In this document: one piece after another, positions 10,711-23,600 of the stretch
Position numbering within the stretch: position 1 is the first letter of the stretch
Layout of the letters: the number at the start of each line of letters is the position of its first letter
Source: Eleusine coracana subsp. coracana
Lineage: Eukaryota; Streptophyta; Magnoliopsida; Poales; Poaceae
DNA: 64,000 bases
Reading direction: 5' to 3'
Assembly: GCA_032690845.1 (NCBI GenBank)
Contig: CM064421.1
Location: 36,942,963 to 37,006,962 of the forward strand
Program-made: the position numbers and the translations under genes
The notes under the pieces: generated by a model
Told to the model about the DNA's origin: nothing
Seen by the model: the letters and a program-made list of their open reading frames with translations, nothing else
Database searches by the model: none

Positions 10711-12071
10711 CGATGGTGTGTAGCGGGAGCGAGAGTGCAGCGGGTGTGTTTCACGCCTTTGCGGGTGCTGGGTGATGCGTATTCCAAGACAAACTGATCC
10801 ACAGCAGCGGGGAGTGTGAAATATCGTACGAATTGCATCGGATGCGCATGGGGACTCAGAACACGGCCCATGCGGCTGCAGGAAAGGACGAGCTCAATTG
10901 TGAGGAAAACCGATGGGTCGACAGGACGAGTGGCTCGGTGCGAGCGACCAGACCCGGCCAGCGTCACACGGCAGTAACTCGTCGTCGTTGCAGGGTCTAG
11001 GGCCACTCGCTTGCTCTGCTTCTCGTGTACTCCAGTCGCGTTACATTCAGTGCTTATCCTCTACTCTAATTAATTAATCTTACCTCGTCCAACTTACGCG
11101 TGGTGATCTCATCGCATCATCATCAGTATCTCTCGGGAACCTCGAGCTAAGTTTATAAGCTACCGGGACGACTCCAGAAAATTCAAACGGTGATGCAGGG
11201 TTTACTAATTAACACCAGACACATCAACTAGAGCGTCGTAATCAAGCGATAATGTGGCCAAACTAGCCAAAGGACGGCCTGAAATCCTGAAGATAATGCA
11301 AACACTACGCAGGAAATGATTGATGTGGTCCCAGCGCTTAAAATATCATACAGGGAGGGCCTCTGGTTGGTTTGGAGGCTACTGGATCATTCCGCTGAAA
11401 GATTCCAAATGGTGTCGAGGCTGGCATGATCTTGTAGTGTGTCTGAAATCTGAATTTCTGTCCGCATTTACGTTACGTGGGTGCAAAAGTGATCCAACCA
11501 AAACGCATTCATCCTTTGCAGTAACAGTTCGCAGATATATATAGCTGCGACACGTCACTGAGAGCAGGTGAAGGTAATTGAGGCCAGAAAGCACAACAGA
11601 CAAGCCTGTTGACTCGTATATTTATCCGCACGTTAACGTGTCACCGCAACGTCCAATCGGGCCCTTAGTTTAAGCTACTGGATGATCAACCCTATTTTTA
11701 GGCCCTTGTCATGGAACAATCGGTAGTAGTTAGGATGGGAAAAAGAAACTGCTTATGGATAGAAGAAGATAAGCGAAGGTCATGCAGCATCTGCTGTTTG
11801 TCTGCGGTCTTCATCAAAGTTAGTGGTGGTGGGCCGGGCGTCAGGCTGGCAGATGGGGGCACGACACGAGGCCTCTGGACGCATCGCCAGCGCCACTACC
11901 GTACTACCGACTACTGACCTTACTTTCGTAGTAGGAGCCCGAGAGGCATATTCCGCGGAGGAGCTGAAACCTGCGCCTAAATCCTCCATAATTCCCTGAG
12001 CTGTTGCCTCTCGGTAAACTAAAACTGGGTTAGTCACTAGTAGTACATGTCCTAGTGTCACCAAACCTGAC

Positions 12072-12106
12072 GACAAGATACTTTTTTAAAAAAAGCTGAC
12101 AAGATA
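12072..12106. repeat. Micro-insertion with 9-bp TSD
   Basis: GACAAGATA at 12072-12080 and 12098-12106 flanks 17 bases made mostly of a T run and an A run. Weaker member of the micro-insertion set because its core is T(6)A(7). Confidence 0.4.
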
Positions 12107-12319
12107 ATTACTACAGTGCCTGGACCAAATGTACTGACTGCCATGCACATGGATGCAGTATATGCAGCTTTGGACAGTCCTGAATTCGTGAGCGATCGGA
12201 TCATGGATCATAATACATGCATCATGTATGCCAACCACTCACGTTCGATATGAAGGACAATGAGTACATGACGCATTTATATTACTGTGCATTGGTTATT
12301 GCTTGTACTGACCGAGTCT

Positions 12320-12366
12320 TAAGCTATCACCATTTTTTTTTTTTGAAATGTAAGCTATCACCATTT
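12320..12366 (-). repeat. Micro-insertion with 16-bp TSD
   Basis: TAAGCTATCACCATTT is present at 12320-12335 and 12351-12366, flanking a T run plus GAAATG. On the minus strand it reads CATTTC followed by poly-A. The 16-bp exact duplication is the longest of the set. Confidence 0.65.
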
Positions 12367-12994
12367 GATGGGGAGTACAGCGTTTTTCTTGTGCGCGCGA
12401 GAGCTAACGGTACAAAGCTCGCGCGCGGCGCGCCAATGGCATCGAGTAGTGGCGTACCACTGCATCGTGATCCGCGCGAGACGAGGCCCGGTTCCGACAA
12501 GGACAGGTCAGCCTTATCATCAGTGCCCCCATTCCGACGTGGCGAGCGTACCGCCCCATTCGTCGTCACATGCCCCCTGCATTATTGACCCCGTGCCTCG
12601 CGTGATTCGGCGATGATCCCGATCGAAATCATGAGGATTCGAACAAAATAATGCCGAACGAAATCTCTCTTATTAGCTAGGCACATGTTGTTGCATGGTG
12701 GATTTTGGCGAAATATAAACTCTGGCAAATTCACAAATTTTACAGAGGAAGGAAGCAAACCGGTCCGGATTCAGTTCACAAGGTACAGAGTTTTTCAACT
12801 TGCAAATTTCACGAGAGGGCGCAGCAGCAGCGGCGGCGGAGTTGGATTCATACACAGTGCCCGATGCATGCATGAGAGGAAGAAGAAGAAACTAAACGGT
12901 GACGAGAGGATGGAGAACTGATGATCAAACTGACGACGGGACGACCCGGGCTGCTGCTGCGCGCGGCGACCGACGAGGAGCCACTACCAAGAAC

Positions 12995-14480
12995 TTAGTA
13001 GTCGGTGGTGGGGAGCTGCTCGTGGGTTTGGTTGATGAAGAGCACGTCGTAGATGATGCCTGCGAGGCCGCCGCCGATGAGCGGGCCGACCCAGTACACC
13101 CACTGGTTCTCCCAGCTCCAGCTGACGAGGGCCGGGCCGAAGGAGACGGCGGGGTTCATGGAGGCGCCGTCGAAGGCGCCGCCGACGAGGATGTTGGCGC
13201 CGACGATGAAGCCGATGGCGATGGGGGCGATGGTGCCGAGGCTGCCCTTCTTGGGGTCCACGGCGGTGGCGTACACGGTGTACACGAGCCCGAAGGTCAT
13301 CACGATCTCCAGCACCACCGCCTCCCACACGGAAACGCCGGTGAGGCCGAAGGTGCCGGTGGGGAGACCGCCGGTGGAGAAGCGAAGGAGGAAGCACGCC
13401 ACGGTGGAGCCCAGCAGCTGGGCGATCCAGTACAGGATGCCGCGGAACAGGGTGATGTTGCCGCCAAGGAAGGCGCCGAAGGTAACGGCAGGGTTCACGT
13501 GACCGCCGGAGATGTTGGCGCCGACGGAGACGGCGACGAACAGGGCGAAGGCGTGGGCGATCGCGGCGGAGATCAGGCCGGCAGGGCTGGAACCGCCGCC
13601 GCTCAGCTTGCCTGCACGCGTAAGATAATGGTCAGTCATTAGCTAGTGACAGAGACAAATTAAATCTTCATTCAAGTGAATATTCGTCCACATAATTAAA
13701 CTCATCAGCCACAACAAGTTTTTTTTCTGACCTTCTGCCTTGCATTTTTTTACTGTATACTAACAAGTATCCAAAAAAAAAACAAGTATTGGCATGGATG
13801 TAATTTCTGTTTTTCTATATATCATTACTGGAAAAAATATTTATTCTCTTTTTCAGGGATCCAAATAAACATGTGAGTGGAGAGCATTTCGCTGGTTTTT
13901 GGCAGAAGCAGCATATGGGGACTCGAATAGAAGCTACTGATTCGTTCAGTGATTCCGCAGCCATCCACGTAATCACACAATGGCAAACTGGTCATTTGCA
14001 TCTATCCCTATCCAATTATCAATCAATAAATTTCTACTACCTAAAAGGATCCACCCTTTCCCCAACTTGTTTGACTTTATTTTATTAAAAGAAAATGAGG
14101 TTTCAATGAGCTTCTAGTAACACCTCTGAAAGTGAGCTTCTAAGTAGCGCCTCTGAAAATATTGATAACTCCTAAATAACTTTTTTTTTTCTGTTTGTCC
14201 TATATGAAACTAACTTCATCTTTTACCGAAACTACGGGGAAAAAACTTGGTGGTACGTGACAAGCTGAGAGATAAAGTGATATGTGCAGACGTGCAATAC
14301 TAATCCATTCATGGAGACAGTGTGCGCATCGAGGAGGAGGAACTCACTGAAGGCCATGCCGGAGCCCTGGCCGGCGAAGACGAAGATGAGGGTGGAGATG
14401 AACTCAGCGAGCGCCGCCTTGAGGGCACCCGGGTGGTACACCTCCTGGGTGTTGCCCACGGCGATGTTACGGATCGGCAT
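12995..14480 (-). CDS. TIP1;1: Tonoplast intrinsic protein TIP1;1 (vacuolar aquaporin, 249 aa)
   Basis: Two exons on the minus strand, 14480-14348 and 13611-12995 (750 nt). The donor is GTGAGT and the acceptor GTGCAG; the split codon reads Ser45. The protein begins MPIRNIAVG and ends HEQLPTTDY, as in cereal TIP1;1. It has six predicted membrane segments, both NPA boxes (NPAVTFG at 84-86 and NPAVSFG at 197-199), and His64 in helix 2 with Val after the second NPA, as in the TIP1 His-Ile-Ala-Val filter. It forms a tetrameric water channel in the vacuolar membrane, and family members also pass peroxide and urea. A minus-strand TATA box lies near 14602-14612 and a GA-rich 5' UTR follows it. The 736-bp intron holds a micro-insertion. 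Intact. Confidence 0.96.
13762..13789 (+). repeat. Micro-insertion in TIP1;1 intron
   Basis: AACAAGTAT at 13762-13770 and 13781-13789 flanks the 10-base insert CCAAAAAAAA. Confidence 0.5.
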
Positions 14481-14601
14481 CTTGAGCTGCCTTTCTCTCT
14501 CTCTCTCCCACGCTAATCACTCACTCACAGGAGAGTGTGCTGCTCAGCTCAGGGATGAGGAGATGCTATGCTGTGGTGAGGAAGAGATGCCATGGGAGCC
14601 G

Positions 14602-14612
14602 GTATATATACA
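14602..14612 (-). promoter_or_regulatory. TATA box of TIP1;1
   Basis: A TATATATA stretch about 120 bp upstream of the TIP1;1 start codon, on the minus strand. Between it and the start lies a GA-repeat leader (CT-rich on the plus strand at 14490-14510). Confidence 0.65.
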
Positions 14613-14619
14613 CAGAGCG

Positions 14620-17600
14620 CGGGCATGCAGGACACTCACTGGCCCCCGGTTGGCGAGGGCCACCACACTCCGCGCGCGCTATCGTGTTGTGCAACGCGAG
14701 GGGCAATTCTTTAGAGGCGGAAATGAGCTGTGTGAGCGTGACACTGTGTGATGGACACATCCGGAATTGTCATACTCGCATCAGTTGCCATTTTTTCCCG
14801 GTGAACTTTCTAGAGCTCACGCACGATAAGTCCTGTGATTTTGAGGAAAACAACCATACAGTGTGCTTGTTCCATAGAAAAAAGTGTGCAGGAAAACTAC
14901 TTTTTGGTTTAGAGTTTGTGAGATTGATGAGGGGAATGGCTGGTTCAGATAAGGATGTGATACGATTTTTTTTAAATAAAGAGGCTCCAGAGAAAGTACA
15001 AGGAGAAACTCGGCCCGGCCTCTTCTCTACGTGCTACAGCTCATGTGTTGCGCTGGTACGCCCTTAAATGTTTATACAGGCAAGTCATCAAGATCAGAAA
15101 TTTATTAATAACCAGCAACTCAAGACCACCTTCGATGCTAAAAAACAATCAACCATTTTGTCCCTCCCTCCATCATTTTCCGCTATTTCTTGCCAGAAAT
15201 TACTGGTACTAATACTAACATTCAATGGAGAAGTCTGGCCGGTAACGAGACAGCGTTGTCCATGGTTTATACTTTTTCCTTTTTTTTACCAATCCGAACC
15301 ATCTCGTCAGCTTAGAGGAGCTTTGCAATGGATCGCAGTCTTAACAGTTGAGCATGCGGACAAAGATTATTTGAGATGGCAACCGGGGAGCGGCTCCTCG
15401 CCGTAGTCGCGGTGCGGCGCCAGCTCAGGCGGCCGCCGGCCGGGGAGCTGTCAGCGTGCCACGTGTGCAGGGGAGGCGGAGCTCGTGGCTCGTGTGGATT
15501 AGGAGGCGCGGGTGACGTGACCCCTCGGCGCTAATTGGGCCGCCGGAATTAGCTGGTGGGTCCCTAGCCTCCTCAGGGACGGTGAAGATGAGGGATTGGC
15601 TCGGCTGTGTTCGCCTGGGGCCGTCCTTCGTAAACAATGGCTGGACGCTGAATGACCAGTTCAGTACTACACTGCTCCAAGCTCTACAAGATTTTCTGGC
15701 CATCGTTCATCTGTGCTTAGCATATTCCGAAGATCTCATGCAATTAATTACTATGTGCCAAGAAGTGGATAACTGGATATATACAGAACCTTTTGACACG
15801 TCTGAATCATTATTAATCGCTTATCTTTACCCGCAATAATAATAATAATTTATCTGTACCCTGTAGTGTTTCCTCAAACGATATGTTTATTTCACTCTAG
15901 TTGCTTGCTCGTTCAAGAAAAAACGATTCGGAAGATATACTTGAATCTACTCAAAGTCCAAAAGGCGATAGTGTATCTTGTTTGCTTCCCCAATAAAGTC
16001 ATTTTTCCTTCAAGAGATTCCTCTAGATTACAGAACTCCACGTCAAAACGAAGCTAACAAGTAACAATCCCTCAAAGGACGGCGAGACAGTCTTCGGCAC
16101 CGCCCATCGACAAAAACGGTAATCCACCCCATGTTTCTCTCTGCCTACGCGATTCCTGTGATGGCGACACGCTATCATGCTATGATGAACTTGCTCGTTT
16201 GCTCGGCGCGAGCGAGTAGTGACCCGCGCTAATAATTGGCTGAGCGCTGTTGTAAATTACCTTCCTGCCCTCCGGTTCTCGAAGCGTCCGTGTACCACGC
16301 GCCCGGAGATTAGAACCAAATACAGTCCACTGGTGACAGACTGACAGGCCACTACTACTATAATCGCCATGACGATTAGGAGAACTGATTTATTTTTGCC
16401 ATTAGGAGGATTAGGAGAACCTCTAGTTATATTACGATTATCAGCATGAGTAGGGTACTAAACTAGCAGAGGCACATTCATATCCACAAATTTTGTTTAA
16501 TACTCTAAAAAGCAAGCGGCTGCTCCACTATTCTTCGTTCAACTTTTGTTCCTTTCCTGCCTCCTGTTGTTGCCGTATGCTGCCTCGTCACATGCATCAC
16601 CACATCGCTACAAGACCTCTGGATCTGAGCCACCAGTCACCGGTACACAAGCCCAAAGATGAAACAGATGCGTTGTAATTTTTACAGGTACGTTCAACAC
16701 TATAAATAGTACCCATATTGGAGCTTGAAATGTGCATGGAGCTGCGCACTGCATGCTATCTCCTCTGCACAATTCAGCCAAAACTTTCTACTATTAAAGA
16801 CAACGGTTAAGACAAGATCTTGTTGTTAACTGGCATATAAACACGCATGGGCTGTCTTGCACGTGGTCCACCAGTGACCGATAGGTCCTGGACGGAGAAC
16901 GTACTGTCCTCCATACTCTGGACCATTTCACAGGCAACATGCATGATGCTTATCACCTGATCCAATGGCAAATCGATCATAATAACATGGTCTGCACTTG
17001 ATGTCGATCTCATCTAGTCGTTGCCTTGCCTTGCTGGAAGAGGAATTCATTTATCCGATCCGTTAGAATCAAGATTTTTAGTTCTGCCAAGCTTGCATTG
17101 ATCTGGTAGGGTATGATAACTTTTTATATTCATTATATCTGTATTAAAACTGCCTTGTTGATAAAAAATTGAGACAATTTCCACGAATTATGAGCTGGAT
17201 CTCTTGGTCAAATATTTGGATGTGCTTATGAGCTGGAACGATTAGCTAGTTAGCTTGCTGGGCCATAAGAAACTGAGGCATTTTGGGTAGGTTGCAATAC
17301 TAAACTCAAACTATAAACTACCAGTAGGTCCTTTGTTGCCATCATCGAAAATGTAAAGAATCCTGCAAAAGAAAATGGACATTGCTCTTTTCCCTTTCGG
17401 TTTAAATAAGGGCCAGATGAATTGACATACCTCTACTTTAGACTTAATGAAAAGAAAGCATCCCCGAGGTACCACTGCAATGGAAATATTAAAATGCCAT
17501 TTTTTGTCAGCTTGTTATTAGCCCCTTCACACTTGGCTAATTGTCTTCCTTCACTATTCTATCTACATCATTTGCATTGTTTATAAAAATAGCTACACCA

Positions 17601-17723
17601 TTCAGCCTGACACATCTGTTACATGATGAAACAAGTTTTTTAGAGTAATTATAAAACAGTTATACATCTGTTCTTCGGAAATTAAGTTATGCATCATTTT
17701 GCTTGGAGATTTCTCTTTTCCCC
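14620..17723. other. Intergenic region between divergent TIP1;1 and CKS1
   Basis: No protein or RNA gene recognised. Positions 15370-15600 form a GC-rich island with a CACGTG G-box (near 15460) and a GTGACGTGAC element (near 15510). A TATA-like CTATAAATAG lies near 16701. The remainder is AT-rich. These may be distal regulatory elements of TIP1;1 or remains of an older gene; the sequence does not decide. Confidence 0.35.
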
Positions 17724-17767
17724 TTCAATCTGAGATTTTTTTTCTTTGAGAACATTCAATCTGAGAT
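17724..17767 (-). repeat. Micro-insertion with 13-bp TSD
   Basis: TTCAATCTGAGAT at 17724-17736 and 17755-17767 flanks 18 bases of T run plus CTTTGAGAACA. Exact 13-bp duplication. Confidence 0.6.
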
Positions 17768-17945
17768 GAAGCTCCAAGATATTCTGTCACGTGCATGGGG
17801 TCGGCCAAACTTTCCAAATAGGCCGTTCGGATCGGTCCTTATTCATGTCTCACGAACAGAACACAGAAACAAAGGCAAGATGGGCTCTGTCCGAACGCGT
17901 GACCACTATCACGTACATGCATGATGGCCCCCGACTTGCAAATTT

Positions 17946-17980
17946 CAGCCCACTATAATTTTTTTAAGGCAGCCCACTAT
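17946..17980 (-). repeat. Micro-insertion with 11-bp TSD
   Basis: CAGCCCACTAT at 17946-17956 and 17970-17980 flanks AATTTTTTTAAGG. Confidence 0.5.
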
Positions 17981-18005
17981 CAATTTGGTGACACTGCCTA
18001 GAATC

Positions 18006-18041
18006 TTCCTGAAGATTTTTTTTTTCGAAATCCTTTCCTGA
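18006..18041 (-). repeat. Micro-insertion with 7-bp TSD
   Basis: TTCCTGA at 18006-18012 and 18035-18041 (9 of 11 when extended) flanks a T run followed by CGAAATCC. The minus strand reads TTTCG then poly-A. Confidence 0.45.
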
Positions 18042-18535
18042 GGAGGTTTCAATAGAGAGAATGAAACTTCACATGGAAGGTACTAACGGTACAATGCGAG
18101 AGGGGTTCCAGATGGAAATCGCGCGGACCTTATTTTCACACTGGAAGGACCCGTGGGAAAATGATTCCGTTTCATTTCATATTCATGAAGTCCAGCAACG
18201 GGCAAATCGATTCTATCAATATTTTACTCTCCGCTTCCGCGATTTCAAAATTCAAAAACTCCCTCCCCTTGCACGTTCTCTCGCTCCCTTAATTCGAACG
18301 AGAAAAGTAGCCCACGCCGCCGAGGCGCCGATTCATGCGGTTGGCAACGACTACTTGCCCTACCCGCGTCGCCCCATCTCGCCCGTCCATCTCCGTACCA
18401 ACGGGCGCGCCCCTTCGTTTCCTTTTAAATACGCTCCCCAATCCTGCCCCTGCACCCTACCGTCTCCGGCCCCCACGCTCCCCCTTGCTCCTCGTCTCGA
18501 CTCCAGCCGCATCTTCCGGTCCTCTGCGCTCCGAG

Positions 18536-18692
18536 GTTTGTGCGTCACCGTCTTCCCCAAATCCAAATCCTGCGGTTTTCTCGAGATTCCTTTGAAATGT
18601 TCCTCTGGAAATCTTATTTATTCAGATTGCTGCGCGATTTCGCTTGTTGCGTTGGGATTTTAGATTAAATTCTGGGTTTTATCGTCCTGCAG
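18536..18692 (+). other. 5' UTR intron of CKS1
   Basis: A donor (GAG|GTTTGT at 18536) and an acceptor (CCTGCAG ending 18692) flank a T-rich 157-bp segment just upstream of the CKS1 start. Placed by splice signals only. Confidence 0.55.
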
Positions 18693-18726
18693 AACAGTTG
18701 ATCAGGAAGTGGTGGTGGTGGTCGAC

Positions 18727-19189
18727 ATGGGGCAGATCCAGTACTCCGAGAAGTACTTTGACGACACCTTCGAGTACAGGTAGATGCGAAACCCTAGCCC
18801 TCTGATCTTTTCCTCGTTTCCAGTCCATTTCGTCGGTGTGCGGTTGGTGGCTAAACCCTAACCTGATCCCCTTTCGTCGGCGCAGGCACGTCGTCCTCCC
18901 GCCCGAGGTCGCCAAGCTCCTCCCCAAGAACAGGCTCCTCTCCGAGGTAGATATCGTTAACTCCACCCGCATTCGGGTAGATCTCGTGTTTTTGGATCGT
19001 TTGCTTTGCTCATCTGATCGGGGGGTTTTGTTGGGAATTTCGCAGAACGAGTGGCGTGCGATCGGAGTGCAGCAGAGTCGCGGGTGGATCCACTACGCGA
19101 TCCACCGTCCGGAGCCTCACATCATGCTGTTCCGCCGCCCGCTCAACTTCCAGCAGCAGGACGCGGCAGCGCAGATGCTGCCCAAGTGA
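18727..19189 (+). CDS. CKS1: Cyclin-dependent kinase regulatory subunit CKS1 (85 aa)
   Basis: Three exons, 18727-18779, 18886-18946 and 19046-19189, encode 85 aa. The protein starts MGQIQYSEKYFDD and continues FEYRHVVLPPEVAKLLPKN, the Suc1/CKS fold. The segment HYAIHRPEPHIMLFRRPLN forms the beta-hinge and phosphate-binding pocket that contacts CDK and phosphorylated partners. It ends in the short Gln-rich tail typical of plant CKS. CKS docks on CDKA/CDKB complexes and promotes multisite phosphorylation and mitotic entry. Length and exon pattern match the family; the start is the only sensible ATG. A TTTTAAATA element near 18423 may be the TATA box. Confidence 0.96.
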
Positions 19190-20622
19190 TTGTCCCCTCT
19201 CAATGGGCGGCGGCGACTGGGGGTTCTAATCTCCAAAACCCTCTAGCCCCTTTTCACCTCCAAAAGGGGTGTCGCGACACTGTTGATTAGTTGCTCTGGT
19301 CGCCGGTGTTTAGTGTTCCATCTTGGTGGTGTCCGCCTTGTGTTCGTGGAAATGCCTGGGAAGGAACTTGACATCTGTTTGTCTGTGTTATTGTTATCAT
19401 GCATACCCTTAAGTTACCATCTGTTGATTGTTATGTGATTCTGGTTGACGCTTCTGTTAATCTTCCGTGTGATGGTGTGATTCTGGTTGCAGTATGCTAT
19501 TGTTAATGTGGTCCTGTCTATATGCTTTTGCTTGTCTGTTCTTTGTGCTGAATATGCATTCTCTGAAGTGCAGAACTGCAGATGTGCACTGAATGGTCTG
19601 TTGCTTGCGAGTTACTGTGCTACTACTACTACATAGTTTTGCACAGAGAGACCTTGATAAAATCCGGCATCAGTAGTAACCTCAATTGCTGATAATATGT
19701 GCTTTTGATTTCGCTCCAATTAGTGAAAGTGCAAAGTGAAAATCTGATCGTTTCATTTTGCTGATAATATGCACTTTTGTCTCGTTACGGTTTCTGATGG
19801 TGCATACGACCAGCATTTTTCTCATTTGATATCATTGTCTTTCTGATAATGTTCTGCGACACATTTTCGAAAAACTGCAACAAATTGCCCAGCAGGAGGA
19901 TCAGTTCGGTGATAGTATGCTTGAAACAGATTTCAGAAGATTTTTATGCTTGAAAGATACTACGCTCTTTGAGTTGAAATGTGTGGAACCACCGTGTATA
20001 CAACACGGTTTGAATTCGAGCAAGGCCCATTGTAAAGTCAGCCTGGGTGATCCAATTTCCCTTCCAAATTGTCCAATTCGAATCAAATTTGAGTTCCGTC
20101 TTGTGAAGCCGAACGGCTGGGACTGGGTTCAGAGTTCAGACTGAAGTGATCCCTGCACCTGCAAACCGTGGGCGGAAGCATTCCGGCACGGGTCGTTACG
20201 TGTCGTTCTCACTGGTCAGGTCTCGACTCGTGGCTGCCTGGCCCAAGCTCCACCACACGAACGCCACAAAACGCCATGCGTGCGCTCGCACACTTGTCCT
20301 CCGCCCCCGCCTTCTTTCCTCCCCTGCCGTCACGCAACCTCGCATCCCCTCTTCTCTTCTCCAGTGTGTACAGTGTACTCTCATTCACTCCCTAGCCTGA
20401 GAAACTTCTAAATTTTCGTCGTGTGCCCACTGGTTATTTCCGCCAAATGCGTGGTTTACTACCGTCGTCCCTCTAGCGTGTCAGAATTCCGTTCTTGCAG
20501 CGTCTAGAATCACTGCACCGCTTCCAAGTTCCAACCATACACCGCCACCGCGCGAAGCATAAAACCGGCGCGGCCAAGATCTCCACGCCGTAGCCAACAC
20601 TTCCGCGCTTCACCGCAGAAAA
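19190..20622. other. CKS1 3' region and PAO promoter
   Basis: The first several hundred bases are probably CKS1 3' UTR. From about 20130 GC content rises into the PAO upstream region. No other gene or repeat recognised. Confidence 0.45.
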
Positions 20623-23600
20623 ATGCGCGCGACAATCCCCGCCGCTTCGCTCTTCGTGACGCCGAGGCCGCCAAACCATGGCCCGCGGCTCCCCTGCCTC
20701 CCCGTGAACCCGGTTTCCCGCCACGTCTGCCGCGCCCGGCGTCCTCGCACCCGCCTGCGCGTGGCGGCGCCGCCGTCCGTCCCCAGCGAGGCGGAGCAGA
20801 CGGTGCCGAGCACGTCGGCGCCGGAGTCCGGGGAGAAGTTCTCGTGGAGGGATCACTGGTACCCGGTCTCCCTCGTCGAGGACCTCGACCCCAGCCGCCC
20901 CACCCCGTTCCAGCTCCTCAACCGCGACCTCGTCATCTGGAAGGACCCCAAGTCCGGCGAGTGGGTCGCGCTTGACGACAAGTGCCCGCACCGCCTCGCC
21001 CCGCTCTCGGTACTGTGACCGCGCACCCTCCCTGCGTCTTATCCGATCTCTACCTCGTTTCGGCTAATTTTGATCTGGACATTTGCAGGAGGGGAGAATC
21101 GATGAGACCGGGTGCTTGCAGTGCTCCTACCACGGATGGTCATTCGATGGCTCTGGCGCTTGCACGAAGATCCCGCAGGCCGCGCCGGAAGGGCCTGAGG
21201 CCCGGGCCCTGCGCTCACCAAAGGCGTGCGCGATCAAGTTCCCCACGCTCGTCTCGCAAGGGCTGCTCTTCGTGTGGCCTGATGAAAATGGGTGGGAGAA
21301 GGCCAAGGCAACCCAGCCTCCAATGTGCGTCAAAGTCTTGGGTTCAGATATGGTTACGGATTGAATTTTGTGGAGGCTGTTTGTAACACCTTTCAATCAC
21401 CTTGTTTTGTTTCAGGTTGCCGAAAGAGTTTGATGACCCAGCATTCTCCACGGTGACGATCCAGAGGGATTTGTTCTACGGGTATGATACGCTGATGGAG
21501 AATGTATCTGATCCGTCCCATATAGAATTTGCTCACCATAAGGTACGTTGTGCCCAGCTGATATTTGAGAATTCTTTAGTTGCTTAGTACTTCAAAATCT
21601 AATGCTGTTGCTATATTAGGAAAGGTTTTGTTTTACTGTAATCATTTGCTTATTTAGTTGGTCAGTGATGGAGTGTAATCTTCAAATCGACCACTCGATT
21701 TGCTTTAACTTAACACATGAAATTTCGTTGTAAGTGTCATATGGTGAGCAAGAGTGCAGCACTTCAGTTTCAAGCAACATACTGTATGTTGAACTTTAAA
21801 TATTCTGTTGCAGAATAGTTTGTTTTGTTCCATTTATATTTATGCAACTTGCTTGCGCAGTAGTAGGACAATTCTTTTGTGGATTTGCATCAGTAAATTG
21901 TACTCTATATCTGTTGCAAAATATTATAGTATACTGAAAAACAATATGCTTTACTCTCTGGAAATACATATTTTCAAAATACATTAACATCTCAGAACTT
22001 AACTCCTCTCCCAGGTCACTGGAAGACGAGATAGAGCCAAGCCTTTGCCATTCAAGATGGAATCAAGTGGTGCATGGGGTTATTCAGGAGCAAATTCTGG
22101 TAATCCTCGCATTACTGCAAGATTCGAGGCCCCTTGCTATGCTTTGAACAAGTAAGTTTCAGAAAATTACCCCAATGATAATTGTATTACTTGTCCTTCG
22201 GTGTAATGAATTGGTTCTTAATTATCGAGTCTGCATTCAATATTTCACTAAACTAATGATTCTGTACTTTTTTTTTTTTTGCAGAATAGAGATAGACACG
22301 AAGTTGCCAATTTTTGGTGATCAGAAATGGGTCATATGGATATGCTCGTTCAACATTCCAATGGCCCCTGGGAAGACTCGTTCTATCGTCTGTAGCGCTC
22401 GAAACTTTTTCCAGTTCACAATGCCAGGAAAAGCATGGTGGCAGGTACATGCTTATCTTGTACTAGTATTTCCTTTACTTGCCTTTATTTCCTAATTCTG
22501 TTGTCAACGCTTTATTATACTTGATATATTTCTCTTCTCTTTAACTGCTTAAATGAACGTGTTGTCGTATTATGGGGGGAAACAGCAGGGAAGGTTTATT
22601 CTGTATAAAACATATGTTGTGGATGGGGTTTGCTATTTCATCATTTGAATGCATAGTGTAACGTCAAATCCTGAAACCTTTTTTATTTATTGTGATGCAG
22701 CTTGTGCCCCGATGGTATGAACATTGGACTTCGAATTTGGTCTATGATGGTGATATGATCGTTCTTCAAGGACAGGAAAAGATTTTCCTGGCTGCAACCA
22801 AGGAGTCTTCTGCAGATGTTAATCAGCAGTACACAAAGATCACATTCACGCCCACACAGGCTGACCGTTTTGTCTTAGCATTCCGGGCTTGGCTGAGGAA
22901 ATTTGGAAACAGCCAACCTGAGTGGTTTGGGAATCCTAGCCAAGAAGCATTGCCGTCCACCATCCTTTCAAAGCGTGAGGTAAAAGTTTCCTAGATTACC
23001 AGAGTGACTCAAAATGGTATTTCTATCTTGAATCGTATGCTTTTACATGGTAATCCCATATGTTTTTGTATGAATATTCCGATGATCAAGGATCTTTGTT
23101 GCTTAATCCTAAACCATGTAAAACAATCTAACTGATCACAATTTGATCTTAAATTTCTTTTTCCCTTAACAGAATGACCATTATTGTTCTATTCGGCTTC
23201 ATTGTTGGCTTAATTCCTTCTTTTATAAACAAATCTATGATTTCTTTATCAATGTTCACATGTATTAGTGCCTTGATAGCAACCATCTTTAGTTCCATGA
23301 AGCACCAAATTTAATATTATACTTTGAGATCGGCATGTAAATCTTGTAGTATTGAAGTCTGCTTACTGCTAAGCATTTGAGAATAGTTAACTCGGTGCAT
23401 AACCATAACAGTTTCATTTAATCAGAATGGCAAGGTTTGCCTTCTTCTTCTATAATACCCGCTGAGTCTGGAACCTCTATTGTCTAACTGAAGACTTTAT
23501 TAGACATAAGAAAACTTTCATCATGCTTCGTGTTTCTGAGTTTCAGCAATCCTTGTTGCTCATATTTAACTTTATGTTATGCAGATGCTAGACAGATACG

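Larger units (their letters stand above)
8616..12994. other. 4.4-kb intergenic region with no recognised gene
   Basis: The first 350 bases are probably the RABC 3' UTR and the last 300 the TIP1;1 3' UTR, since the two genes converge here. Between them several frames of 60-180 codons exist on both strands, but none resembles a known family or has supporting splice structure. Visible structures are two poly-A/T micro-insertions (12072 and 12320), a 10-bp inverted repeat at 10511-10533, and a duplicated G-box-containing 18-mer (10644 and 10693). No tRNA was recognised. Confidence 0.5.

Noticed and set aside
10461..11006. 181-codon minus-strand frame
   Set aside because: No recognisable domain and no clear ATG context; overlaps repeated G-box motifs and reads as chance.
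11620..11640. TTTATCCGCACGTTA shared with 4286-4300
   Set aside because: A 15-16 bp match without extended similarity on either side; may be chance or a very old repeat.
9370..12600. Search for tRNA, snoRNA or miRNA hairpins in the gene-poor region
   Set aside because: No cloverleaf A/B-box pair or long foldback was recognised by eye; the 10-bp dyad at 10511 is too short for a miRNA precursor.
12899..13642. 247-codon plus-strand Gly/Asp/Ala-rich frame
   Set aside because: Exact antisense shadow of TIP1;1 exon 2.
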